From positions 1 through 8,964 of the forward strand of contig VSNR01000173.1 in assembly GCA_009774345.1 (NCBI GenBank): a stretch of DNA of 8,964 bases, read 5' to 3'. This document shows positions 1 through 6,080 of this stretch, piece after piece (the stretch's first letter is position 1; each line of letters begins with the position of its first letter). Under the pieces are notes generated by a model. That model was given only the letters and a program-made list of their open reading frames with translations. It searched no databases and was not told where the DNA came from. This DNA is from Lachnospiraceae bacterium. Its GTDB lineage: Bacteria; Bacillota; Clostridia; Lachnospirales; Lachnospiraceae. The position numbers and the translations under genes are program-made.

Positions 1-94
1 CGCAGTCATTTATTAAAATAATAGAGGGCTACGTTTTATCAGGGTTCAAAAAAGTACAAAAGTTGTAAACTGGTGTTACAGACATTAATTTAGC
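1..94. other. Spacer downstream of the DUF6033-like gene, no gene seen
   Basis: This stretch follows the stop codon of the last gene of the minus-strand operon. It is AT-rich and I find no open frame, no GC-rich hairpin with a T-run on either strand, and no promoter I would defend. One AGTTGTAAA 9-mer (61-69) equals one half-site of the LytTR-type repeats found elsewhere in the window. It has no partner at the required 21-bp distance, so I do not call a site. Confidence 0.5.
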
Positions 95-940
95 TTATAT
101 CTTCATATCCAGATTTGCACCAATCACATTTGCGTGATTGCCCTGTTTTTTTACAGCCTCTTTTTCTTCCTGTTCTCTTGCTGCTTCAATAATTTTCCGC
201 ATATCGTCATCATCAAGGTAAATTTCTCCGTTTTCGGAATTCTCTAATTTCTCTAAAAGCATCTGTTCTACTTTTTCCAGCGGCGTATTTTCTTTGACGA
301 TAATAATGTCTGATTTTTCCTGCTCTCCGTTTGTTTTCTTATCCTCTGTTTCTGATTTATTTTCCTCTAACGCTTTCTGTAATTCTTTTTCCTTTTCTGC
401 CGCCTTTTCTTTTGTCTTTTCAATCAGCTTTTCAGAATTTTCCCGTCTTTCCTCCCGAAGTTTGTCACTCAGCTTTAACATACCATCATTTCTGGTTTGC
501 ATTCTGCAATGATATTTTCCGTTCTCATCAATATAACTGTGCTGGTACACTATAGTCCAGCCACTGGCTTTCGTCAATCTTTCTGCCAATTTAGACATAG
601 ACTCAACGCCTTTTATCATGTCTTCCATATCCTTTTTTGTTTTAGGATCATTCTGCATTTTTTCCAAAAGTTTGGGATTAACGGTCAGTGACTTACCGCT
701 TTGGGCAGATACACAGGCATTCCCTACACGAAATTCTACACTTGGCACAAGTTTTTCCAATTTTTTCGCATAATCTGCCGTACTTTTCGTCTTGTCATTT
801 CCTACTTTGGAATTTTTCTGTGCGTCCACCGTTTCTGATGTTTCCTTTCCTGATGCAGCCTGTTTCTTTTCTGTCTGCTGTTTCTGTGTTGCATAGATAT
901 TCTCATAAGTGCTATAGTTGTTTGTAATTTCCATTGCCAT
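95..940 (-). CDS. DUF6033-like protein of unknown function
   Basis: This 281-residue soluble protein has no signal peptide and no membrane segment. I recognise it, from memory and without a search, as resembling the DUF6033 family found mainly in Lachnospiraceae, whose function is not known. The N-terminal ~65 residues are polar and Gln/Lys/Thr-rich. Residues ~65-155 form the most ordered part, with GWTIVYQHSYIDENGKYHCR near 127-146. Residues ~160-265 are a Lys/Glu-rich stretch likely to form coiled coil. The chain ends in ANLDMKI, which resembles the AHVDVRL tail of the FlxA-like protein upstream in the same operon. AGGAGG lies 7 bp before the chosen ATG; a second ATG two codons later is less well placed. 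It is the last gene of the flxA-like operon, 17 bp after a 43-codon reading frame. Confidence 0.8.
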   Translation of the reverse strand: MAMEITNNYSTYENIYATQKQQTEKKQAASGKETSETVDAQKNSKVGNDKTKSTADYAKKLEKLVPSVEFRVGNACVSAQSGKSLTVNPKLLEKMQNDPKTKKDMEDMIKGVESMSKLAERLTKASGWTIVYQHSYIDENGKYHCRMQTRNDGMLKLSDKLREERRENSEKLIEKTKEKAAEKEKELQKALEENKSETEDKKTNGEQEKSDIIIVKENTPLEKVEQMLLEKLENSENGEIYLDDDDMRKIIEAAREQEEKEAVKKQGNHANVIGANLDMKI

Positions 941-957
941 AACTTATCCTCCTGATT

Positions 958-1089
958 TCATTTTTCTTCCGACGTATCAATCCGCTTTATTAAAACATCT
1001 TTCCTTTTATACTTTACCACCTGAACCAATAAAGACTCTGCACCGCTGAAATCCTCAATGCATCCTGGCACACCTTCGGTTTTTGCCAT
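958..1089 (-). CDS. Small 43-aa protein, unrecognised
   Basis: A short frame from ATG (1087-1089) to TGA (958-960) fills the gap between the FliD-like gene and the DUF6033-like gene. Its product contains GCIEDFSGAESLLVQVV followed by a basic run KYKRKDVLIKR and an acidic end, a composition that looks like real protein rather than noise. The stop is placed so that the next gene's AGGAGG follows it directly, as in an operon. Against it, no good ribosome binding site precedes this ATG. The open frame continues upstream through INFREY with an ATA codon before NFREY, so an original start may have been lost or a non-ATG start used. I cannot assign a function. It may be a genuine small operon protein or a decaying one. 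Confidence 0.45.
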   Translation of the reverse strand: MAKTEGVPGCIEDFSGAESLLVQVVKYKRKDVLIKRIDTSEEK

Positions 1090-1144
1090 ATACTCTCGAA
1101 AATTTATCCGGCGCAATATAAGCAGTTATTTATTACATAGTGTA

Positions 1145-1798
1145 CTAATAAACATCGGGGAACTGAAAATCTTCTTTCAATTTCTGTTCCCAATAGGATT
1201 TATCCGTTACCTTATCCTTGTCCTTGTCTTTACTGCCCACTCTTTCATCAATCGTGCCTTGGAACAGCTTAGAGATTGTGTCGGAATAAGCGCCGTTCTT
1301 GTTATAAGTCTTATCAACGCCTTTTGTCCTCGCCGCCGCATTGGAAATAGCGGATGCCTTCTGCGAAATCTGGCTGCCAAAGGAACCATATCCGGTAAAC
1401 AGAGATGTTAAAGCAGAGATGTTGTCAAGCTCAATTCCGCTTTTCCCTAAAGCTGTCTTTTCCTTCAGGGCATCCTTGTCAAACTCCAGCTTATTGCCTT
1501 TGCCGACGGTAATTCTCACTTTTGAGAGCAGGTTGCCTGCCTTCTCCGTTATGCTGGTCATCCACGCCGCATTGCGCAGCACATTCTTCGTTTCTGAATT
1601 TCCCGCCTGCTCCACCACAGAATTATAATCGTCAACAAATAATTTGACCGCCTTTGTGACGGCATCCCAATCATAATCCTCTACCTCGGTTTCTTCCCCG
1701 GTTTCCTCATCTTTTTTCTTGAATTTCTTCTTTTCATAAAGAGAAGCATTGCCTAACGCATCCGCAGACTTTTTCAGCGAATCCGCGCTGGAACGCAT
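1145..1798 (-). CDS. Small FliD-C-terminus-like protein
   Basis: The product has 217 residues from the ATG at 1796-1798. I prefer this start because TAGGAGG sits 6 bp before it; the frame stays open further upstream only by overlapping the preceding gene. The central part resembles the C-terminal domain of the flagellar cap protein FliD: a helix VTKAVKLFVDDYNSVVEQAG (residues ~40-59), a segment LLSKVRITVGKGNKLEFD with LDNISALTSLFTG after it, then SQISQKASAISNAA. The tail is a charged KDKDKDK region. FliD itself is two to three times longer and has N-terminal polymerisation domains that are absent here, so this is not an ordinary cap protein. No signal peptide or membrane segment is seen. The preceding gene's TAG stop forms part of this gene's ribosome binding site, implying translational coupling. 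The exact role is unknown. Confidence 0.7.
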   Translation of the reverse strand: MRSSADSLKKSADALGNASLYEKKKFKKKDEETGEETEVEDYDWDAVTKAVKLFVDDYNSVVEQAGNSETKNVLRNAAWMTSITEKAGNLLSKVRITVGKGNKLEFDKDALKEKTALGKSGIELDNISALTSLFTGYGSFGSQISQKASAISNAAARTKGVDKTYNKNGAYSDTISKLFQGTIDERVGSKDKDKDKVTDKSYWEQKLKEDFQFPDVY

Positions 1799-1801
1799 GA
1801 A

Positions 1802-1811
1802 CCACCTCCTA
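1802..1811 (-). promoter_or_regulatory. Ribosome binding site overlapping the upstream stop codon
   Basis: Read on the minus strand, TAGGAGGTGG contains both the TAG stop of the flxA-like gene and the AGGAGG ribosome binding site of the FliD-like gene, whose ATG follows shortly after. This overlap decides the start of the FliD-like gene and favours coupled translation of the two proteins. Confidence 0.75.
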
Positions 1812-2624
1812 CAAGCGCACATCCACATGGGCATAAACTGCTGCCTGTGCTGTTGTAATTTCTGGAACGGCTGTTTCAACAGGCTGTACATTCTCCGCAT
1901 TTCCTGTCTGTGACTCGGCGCCAGATACACCGTCCTGTGCTTTTTCTCCGTTTGTACCGCTTTCCGCTGCCTTTTCTGCTATGTTTTCTGCCTGACCTGT
2001 TTTTTCTTCTTTTGCCCCGGAAGTCTTATTGTCACCACGCTCTACCACGGCAGCTTCTTCCATAGCTTTATTTGCCTCTGCGAGCGTATTCATCTGCGAT
2101 ACAGTAGCTGCCTGTGCTTTCTGTGTCACATCCGCAAGCTCCTCTTTCTTCTTTGTTACATCAGCGCCATGGTTATTTTTGATTTCAGATTCCAATACGC
2201 CTGCTCTGCCCTCCATGCTGGTTGCCACGCTGCCCTGCACCTTTGCCTGCTTGATGGATGTATCCGCAGAAATCATCGCCGTCATGCTTGCCTGTGACAT
2301 TCCGATGCCTTTTTCTCCTGCTTTTGATTTCGTCCCGCCAATCATATCGTCCATCGAGGAAGCTTTTGCCTGCTGTTTCTCTTTTCGCTGTTCTGCCTGA
2401 TGCTGCCTTAACTGCATATTCAGGTCGCTGATCTGCTGCTGTATCTCCTGCCGTTTTTTCATCTTCTCCTCTAATGTCATTTCTTCATTAGAAGAAAGCT
2501 CCTGCAACTGCTTCTGGGCGTTTGCAATCTGGCTCTGGATGTTCCGGCTGTAAGAATCCGTTGCCTGATTCATCCCCATCTGTCCCATTTGTGTGTTTGC
2601 TCCATTGATACCATTAATTTTCAT
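1809..2624 (-). CDS. FlxA-like family coiled-coil protein
   Basis: The 271-residue product begins MKINGING and is then Gln/Met-rich. Residues ~28-90 form a long predicted coiled coil (SQIANAQKQLQELSS, then KKRQEIQQQISDLNMQLRQH), which is the region I recognise as FlxA-like (Pfam PF14282). In E. coli FlxA is a member of the flagellar sigma-factor regulon with no defined mechanism. Residues ~95-190 are alternating Ala/Ser/Met-rich helices, and ~190-255 is a low-complexity Glu/Gly/Ala linker. The chain ends AHVDVRL, similar to the end of the DUF6033-like protein. No signal peptide or membrane segment is seen. AAGGAGG lies 8 bp before the ATG. It is the first gene of the operon and sits behind a promoter with paired LytTR-type repeats, so it is probably under control of the adjacent two-component system. 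Confidence 0.8.
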   Translation of the reverse strand: MKINGINGANTQMGQMGMNQATDSYSRNIQSQIANAQKQLQELSSNEEMTLEEKMKKRQEIQQQISDLNMQLRQHQAEQRKEKQQAKASSMDDMIGGTKSKAGEKGIGMSQASMTAMISADTSIKQAKVQGSVATSMEGRAGVLESEIKNNHGADVTKKKEELADVTQKAQAATVSQMNTLAEANKAMEEAAVVERGDNKTSGAKEEKTGQAENIAEKAAESGTNGEKAQDGVSGAESQTGNAENVQPVETAVPEITTAQAAVYAHVDVRL

Positions 2625-2690
2625 AGCAGTGTCCTCCTTAAAAAAATTTTGAAATCCGTTTCACATATGAGAAAATCCTAATCTCTATCA

Positions 2691-2757
2691 ATTTTATCGA
2701 ATTATCATTTGCACAAATAAAGCGCCATGTCGTGAACCGCCCTCATTCTGTTGTGAA
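2691..2757 (-). promoter_or_regulatory. Promoter with paired LytTR-type repeats before flxA-like operon
   Basis: On the minus strand TTCACAACA (2749-2757) is followed after exactly 12 bp by TTCACGACA (2728-2736). Members of the LytTR response-regulator family (for example AgrA) bind pairs of ~9-bp direct repeats with this spacing. A TAAAAT -10 element (2691-2696) begins 31 bp after the second repeat. The -35 position matches the consensus poorly, as expected at an activator-dependent promoter. The predicted start point leaves a leader of about 60 bases before the flxA-like ATG. The repeats lie a few bases beyond the kinase stop codon. Confidence 0.7.
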
Positions 2758-2761
2758 CCCC

Positions 2762-4105
2762 TTACGCAACCTGAAGCATAATCCCTACCGTAACCTCATT
2801 CCCATTTTGCTCAAATGACAGATCCCCCATATACTTCTTAGCCACCCTAAGCATATTCTTTAAGCCAATCCCATGCCCACCGCCTTGTTTTGTCGTGTAT
2901 GGAAGTCCGTCTGCCGGATTGGTGAGAAGTCTACCTTCAAAGCTGTTACTGATAATCAGCATAAAGATACTGTTTTTGCGGAATGTCTGAATCCTGATAT
3001 ACGGCTTTTCTCCATTTACCGACTCCATGCAGTTATTCAGCGCATTATATAAAATCACGCTGACATCAAAGGCATCCAGTTTTGTATTTTCAGGATAACG
3101 GAAGTCGCACTCGAACCGGATTCCACGCATTCCGGCTTCTTTTTTCTTTTCCAAAAGAATCATATCCGAAACTGGATTCCCTGTCCGGATCTCAGGCGTA
3201 AGCTCCTGCCATTCTTTTTTCAGCCTCCCAAGATATGCCGAAGCCCCGGCGGTGTTTTCCGTTCCCATCAAACGCTCTATCATCTGGATATGGTTTCCCA
3301 TGTCATGGCGCAGGGAACGGATATCCCCATACAGCTTTTCAATCTCCCCGATATGCGTTTTTATCGTACTTATCTGGCTTTCCAAAAGCTCATGCCCGGA
3401 CTGTTCTTCCTGTGAAGTTTTCCAATTCTGGAAAATAATAACTGTCACAAGGATTGCCATTACGGATATCAGATAGTATAAAAAACAAAGCACATCATAA
3501 AATCCCGCCATTTCGGATTTAACCTGGTAAAAATGGAAGATTGCATAACCGGCTATCCCTGACAGGGACGGCACAGTCAGCATCACAAGTTCCCTTTTTT
3601 CCATATATCTGTCCTTGCTTTCATACGCCCTGTTGACTGCCCGGACAGATAACAGCAGGAACAGAAAACTAAACAGTATGCCCAGAATCCTTACTGCCAC
3701 ATACAAAACGTATTGCAGCCATACCTTCGCCGCTATCTCGGGGTTTAAAAGAACAATATCAAAAAAATGGTCTATGATTCCTGCCATGGAAACGGACAGC
3801 CAGCGCAGTGAAAAAAAATTAACAGACAAAAATATCTTTTGGCTGATATTGCGCCTGTCCTCTGCGCACATCACGGCAAATGCCGCTAATGTTCCAATGA
3901 AAAATGCAAGGATATTGTCTATCCGGGGCGGCATGATGTATAAAACCGTCACTGCCACACTATACACAGCGCCTGCCTTAACCGCTTTGCTTCTGCTCGG
4001 CACATAAGGCGATACAAATATTCCAAGACATATGCCCGCAGCAACAAACTGCACAACAATCGACACATAAGACGTAATATTCCAACATAATTCTACCGGA
4101 CTCAC
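2762..4105 (-). CDS. GHKL-type membrane sensor histidine kinase (AgrC-like)
   Basis: This 447-residue kinase has about six hydrophobic segments in residues ~8-228, then a linker helix and a cytoplasmic catalytic domain. The phosphorylated histidine is probably His267 in SLRHDMGNHIQM. The N-box is LYNALNNCMES around residues 352-362, and the ATP-lid glycines are in KQGGGHGIGLKNM around 406-418. This layout is that of the AgrC/ComD type of kinase, many of which sense secreted peptides. It starts at GTG, preceded by GGGAGAT, and the GTGA overlaps the stop of the response-regulator gene by 4 bp, so the pair is co-transcribed and probably translationally coupled. No agrB- or agrD-like gene lies in the window, so its ligand is unknown. 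The partner regulator and the downstream flagellum-related operon are the likely outputs. Confidence 0.9.
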   Translation of the reverse strand: MSPVELCWNITSYVSIVVQFVAAGICLGIFVSPYVPSRSKAVKAGAVYSVAVTVLYIMPPRIDNILAFFIGTLAAFAVMCAEDRRNISQKIFLSVNFFSLRWLSVSMAGIIDHFFDIVLLNPEIAAKVWLQYVLYVAVRILGILFSFLFLLLSVRAVNRAYESKDRYMEKRELVMLTVPSLSGIAGYAIFHFYQVKSEMAGFYDVLCFLYYLISVMAILVTVIIFQNWKTSQEEQSGHELLESQISTIKTHIGEIEKLYGDIRSLRHDMGNHIQMIERLMGTENTAGASAYLGRLKKEWQELTPEIRTGNPVSDMILLEKKKEAGMRGIRFECDFRYPENTKLDAFDVSVILYNALNNCMESVNGEKPYIRIQTFRKNSIFMLIISNSFEGRLLTNPADGLPYTTKQGGGHGIGLKNMLRVAKKYMGDLSFEQNGNEVTVGIMLQVA

Positions 4106-4875
4106 CTGATCTCCCTTCCTTTCCTCTGGTTATATTTCAGATACTGTTTCACAAATTTTGGATAATTCTGCTTTGCAATCAACGCTGTCCCGTTTTCCAT
4201 AACAGCAGACACAGCATCATACCTCAGCACATACTTAAAATGAATCAGGTACGACCTGTGCGGCCTGAAAAAATCCTCTCCAGCTTTTTTCTCCAAATCG
4301 GATAGTTTCCCATAATATTCCGCATCGCCGTTTATGGTATGAATGATGACCTTGCGGTTGAATACTTCCGCATAGGTAATGTCCTTAAACATTATTTTTG
4401 TATGGACTCCCCCTGCCTGTATCATCATGTAGTCCCCATCATCCCCATCCCTGCCCTTATTCCTGCGTCCAGTTTCCAACAATGCGTTTCCAAAGACCTC
4501 ATCGAATTTGTCATCGGATAAAGGCTTGACCAGATAATGAAACGCCCCTACGTCAAACGCCTGAAAGACATACTCCGGCGCTGCCGTAACAAAGATGATG
4601 AGCGCATCCCTCCGCTGCCTGCGGAAAAGCCTTGCCGTTTCCATGCCATCCATCTCCGGCATCTGTATGTCCAGAAATAAAATGTCCACCTTCGTATTGC
4701 CTTCCAACAGCTCCCTGCCGGAAGAAAACTTTTCTATCACCGCAGAAGGGAGTATTTTCTTTACTTTTTCCTCCAGCAGGTCAAGCATAAATGCCTCGTC
4801 ATCACAGATTGCCACACAGACGGTATCTTTTGCGGTTCGTGCATCAGCATCTGTCTGGCTGGTAAAGTCCTCCAT
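4102..4875 (-). CDS. LytTR-family response regulator
   Basis: The 257-residue regulator has a receiver domain at residues ~19-135. It shows the acidic pair Asp25/Asp26 in ICDDE, the phosphorylated Asp69 in LFLDIQMPEMDG, Thr97 in VTAAP and Lys117 in LVKPL. A LytTR DNA-binding domain fills residues ~148-250, with the typical FFRPHRSYLIHFKYV segment. The N-terminus is about 18 residues longer than usual for the family; AAGGAGAT before the ATG supports this start. It precedes and overlaps the kinase gene. Its own promoter and the flxA-like promoter share paired 9-bp repeats with 12-bp spacing, so it probably binds both and regulates itself. Confidence 0.92.
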   Translation of the reverse strand: MEDFTSQTDADARTAKDTVCVAICDDEAFMLDLLEEKVKKILPSAVIEKFSSGRELLEGNTKVDILFLDIQMPEMDGMETARLFRRQRRDALIIFVTAAPEYVFQAFDVGAFHYLVKPLSDDKFDEVFGNALLETGRRNKGRDGDDGDYMMIQAGGVHTKIMFKDITYAEVFNRKVIIHTINGDAEYYGKLSDLEKKAGEDFFRPHRSYLIHFKYVLRYDAVSAVMENGTALIAKQNYPKFVKQYLKYNQRKGREIR

Positions 4876-4946
4876 AGGTTCACATCTCCTTTATGTAAAT
4901 AAATTTCCTGTAGTCAATGCCAGATGATAAAAACAACATTGCTTAT

Positions 4947-5012
4947 ATTATATCGTAAAAACTGCTTTTGTCTGATACGGTAAGTTGTAAACAGACCTTG
5001 TTTTGTTGTGAA
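4947..5012 (-). promoter_or_regulatory. Promoter with paired LytTR-type repeats before the regulator gene
   Basis: On the minus strand TTCACAACA (5004-5012) is followed after exactly 12 bp by TTTACAACT (4983-4991). A -35-like CAGACA (4969-4974) and a perfect TATAAT (4947-4952) follow, 16 bp apart, with TATAAT beginning 30 bp after the second repeat. The geometry matches the flxA-like promoter within one base. The site points to autoregulation of the two-component genes, with a leader of roughly 65 bases before the regulator ATG. Confidence 0.72.
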
Positions 5013-5041
5013 AATTTATTACCTCTGCATCATGGAAATGT

Positions 5042-5158
5042 GCATAACTGGCTATGAAACTATGGAAAATCCCATTCACAGCCTGTGGAAAAGCAAAAGC
5101 AGCTTTCCCACATCCTGCAAACAGGGTTTCCCACAGTTCCATGAACGCAGCCAGTTAT
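5042..5158. repeat. Long imperfect inverted repeat (hairpin)
   Basis: The two arms (5042-5094 and 5102-5158) pair imperfectly around the loop AAAAGCA. The outer stem is ATAACTGGCT (5044-5053) against AGCCAGTTAT (5149-5158), perfect over 10 bp. The inner stem is TGTGGAAAAGC (5084-5094) against GCTTTCCCACA (5102-5112), 10 of 11. Between them roughly two thirds of positions pair, with many transition-type differences. Short frames across it on both strands look like by-products of the palindrome. It could be a structured RNA, a remnant of a mobile repeat or a replication-related structure. Confidence 0.6.
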
Positions 5159-5167
5159 ACGACATTT

Positions 5168-5445
5168 CCACAAATCCAAACTTATATAAAATCCAAACTT
5201 TTCTGAAAATAGCTTGATAATTGGGGATTCTTGCTGGAAAAAGTTTGGATTTCGTTTCACAAAGTACAATACTCCAATTATGACAAAATGCGTAAAACAT
5301 TGCTATTTAGCTCTGTTTCAATCAATTTATTCTCATTTCTGACAAGAGAAGCACAAAACAAAATCCAAACTTTTATATCAGAAAATGCCTTGAATAAAGG
5401 ATTTACAGAGGAAAGTTTGGATTTCTCCTAAGTTTGGATTTGTGG
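5168..5445. repeat. 278-bp inverted-repeat-bounded array of AAATCCAAACTT motifs
   Basis: The ends are perfect 17-bp inverted repeats, CCACAAATCCAAACTTA (5168-5184) and its complement (5429-5445). Six exact copies of AAATCCAAACTT occur: forward at 5172, 5189 and 5361, reverse at 5241, 5413 and 5430. Their positions are exactly mirror-symmetric about 5306.5. Two ~64-bp units (5189-5252 and 5361-5424), each bounded by inverted copies 40 bp apart, also look like diverged direct copies of each other (shared GAAAAT and CTTGA stretches). A degenerate seventh motif lies at 5448-5459. There is no coding capacity and no clear target-site duplication. A MITE-like element and a protein-binding array (origin or regulatory) are both possible. 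Confidence 0.7.
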
Positions 5446-5530
5446 TAAAATCCAAAAGTTTTGATTTTTCCACAATGCCTGCGCCTACGGAATCCATCTC
5501 CCTATCTATCACTTATTCAAGGACACCTTT

Positions 5531-5899
5531 TTACATATCTATCCCCGCCATTCTTGCGAAATAGGTTTTCTGCCCGATAAGTTCCGACCGTTTTTCGTTT
5601 GATAAGCTCTCAAACACACCCTTGTACCCCTTTTCCAATAAAGGAGTGCCTTTCGCCATAAGATATAGCTTCATATCAAGCCATTCCTGCCACAATCCTT
5701 CAAACAATGCCCTGCTGTCCGTATAAGTTTCATCTTCCTCAAAACCATGCGTCGGCATATAGTATTTCAGCATCACAAAGCCGTATCTGCCGACATCAAC
5801 AACTACAATATCCGCCATTTCGTACAGCTCCGAAAACGCTTCAGCCACTTTTTTGCATTTTGCCCGTTCTTCCTCTGTGATATAAATTTTCTTTTCCAT
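5531..5899 (-). CDS. Uncharacterised 122-aa protein, probably conjugative-element cargo
   Basis: The small acidic protein has no signal peptide or membrane segment. Residues ~1-25 are a charged helix (TEEERAKCKKVAEAFSELYE). A short beta-rich stretch IVVVDVGRYGFVMLKYY lies at ~31-47, followed by an acidic loop and helices with LWQEWLDMKLYLMAKGTPLL at ~69-88. I associate similar proteins with Tn1549-like integrative elements of Firmicutes but know no function. GAGG lies 9 bp before the ATG. The gene reads intact although the traG remnant upstream is broken. It is likely a leftover of the same element. Confidence 0.65.
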   Translation of the reverse strand: MEKKIYITEEERAKCKKVAEAFSELYEMADIVVVDVGRYGFVMLKYYMPTHGFEEDETYTDSRALFEGLWQEWLDMKLYLMAKGTPLLEKGYKGVFESLSNEKRSELIGQKTYFARMAGIDM

Positions 5900-5989
5900 A
5901 TTGATTTACCTCGTTTTTTCTAATATTTTACCATGTTTATCCTTTAAGGGCTATCTACATACACCAGATTTCCAAACTCCTTTTTCTGT

Positions 5990-6008
5990 TTTGGACATTT
6001 TGTCCAAA
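5990..6008. repeat. Short perfect inverted repeat
   Basis: TTTGGACA and TGTCCAAA are separated by three bases. No T-run follows on either strand, so it is not a standard intrinsic terminator. It lies between the traG remnant and the 122-aa gene and could be an operator. Confidence 0.5.
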
Positions 6009-6080
6009 GGTTGATGATTCCATATTCAGTTGTTTTTGTGCGCTTTTAGTCACTGTGTCCAAAAGCCGTTATTCAGTTGT
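6001..6080. repeat. Direct repeat spanning the traG 3' end
   Basis: TGTCCAAA followed by TATTCAGTTGT occurs twice, at 6001-6008 with 6023-6033 and at 6056-6063 with 6070-6080. The spacer shortens from 14 to 6 bases. The second copy contains the traG stop codon. It may be the scar of a duplication or of a deletion that removed the genes normally following traG. Confidence 0.5.

Noticed and set aside
61..69. LytTR half-site AGTTGTAAA downstream of the operon
   Set aside because: No second repeat at 21 bp on either side and no promoter aligned with it.
1799..1930. Upstream extension of the FliD-like frame
   Set aside because: It overlaps the end of the FlxA-like gene in another frame, while the ATG at 1796-1798 has a strong ribosome binding site.
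4878..4888. GGTTCACATC near the regulator start codon, resembling a LytTR half-site
   Set aside because: Single copy without a partner; it overlaps the ribosome binding region and is probably chance.
5008..5300. Overlapping short open frames on both strands of the hairpin region
   Set aside because: They are mutually antisense, follow the palindrome, lack ribosome binding sites and resemble no protein; the DNA structure explains them.
5172..5441. Possible CRISPR array from repeated 12-mers
   Set aside because: Copies occur in both orientations at unequal spacing and are too short; there are no regular spacers and no cas genes.
5990..6008. Intrinsic terminator after the traG remnant
   Set aside because: The stem is only 8 bp and no T-run follows on either strand.
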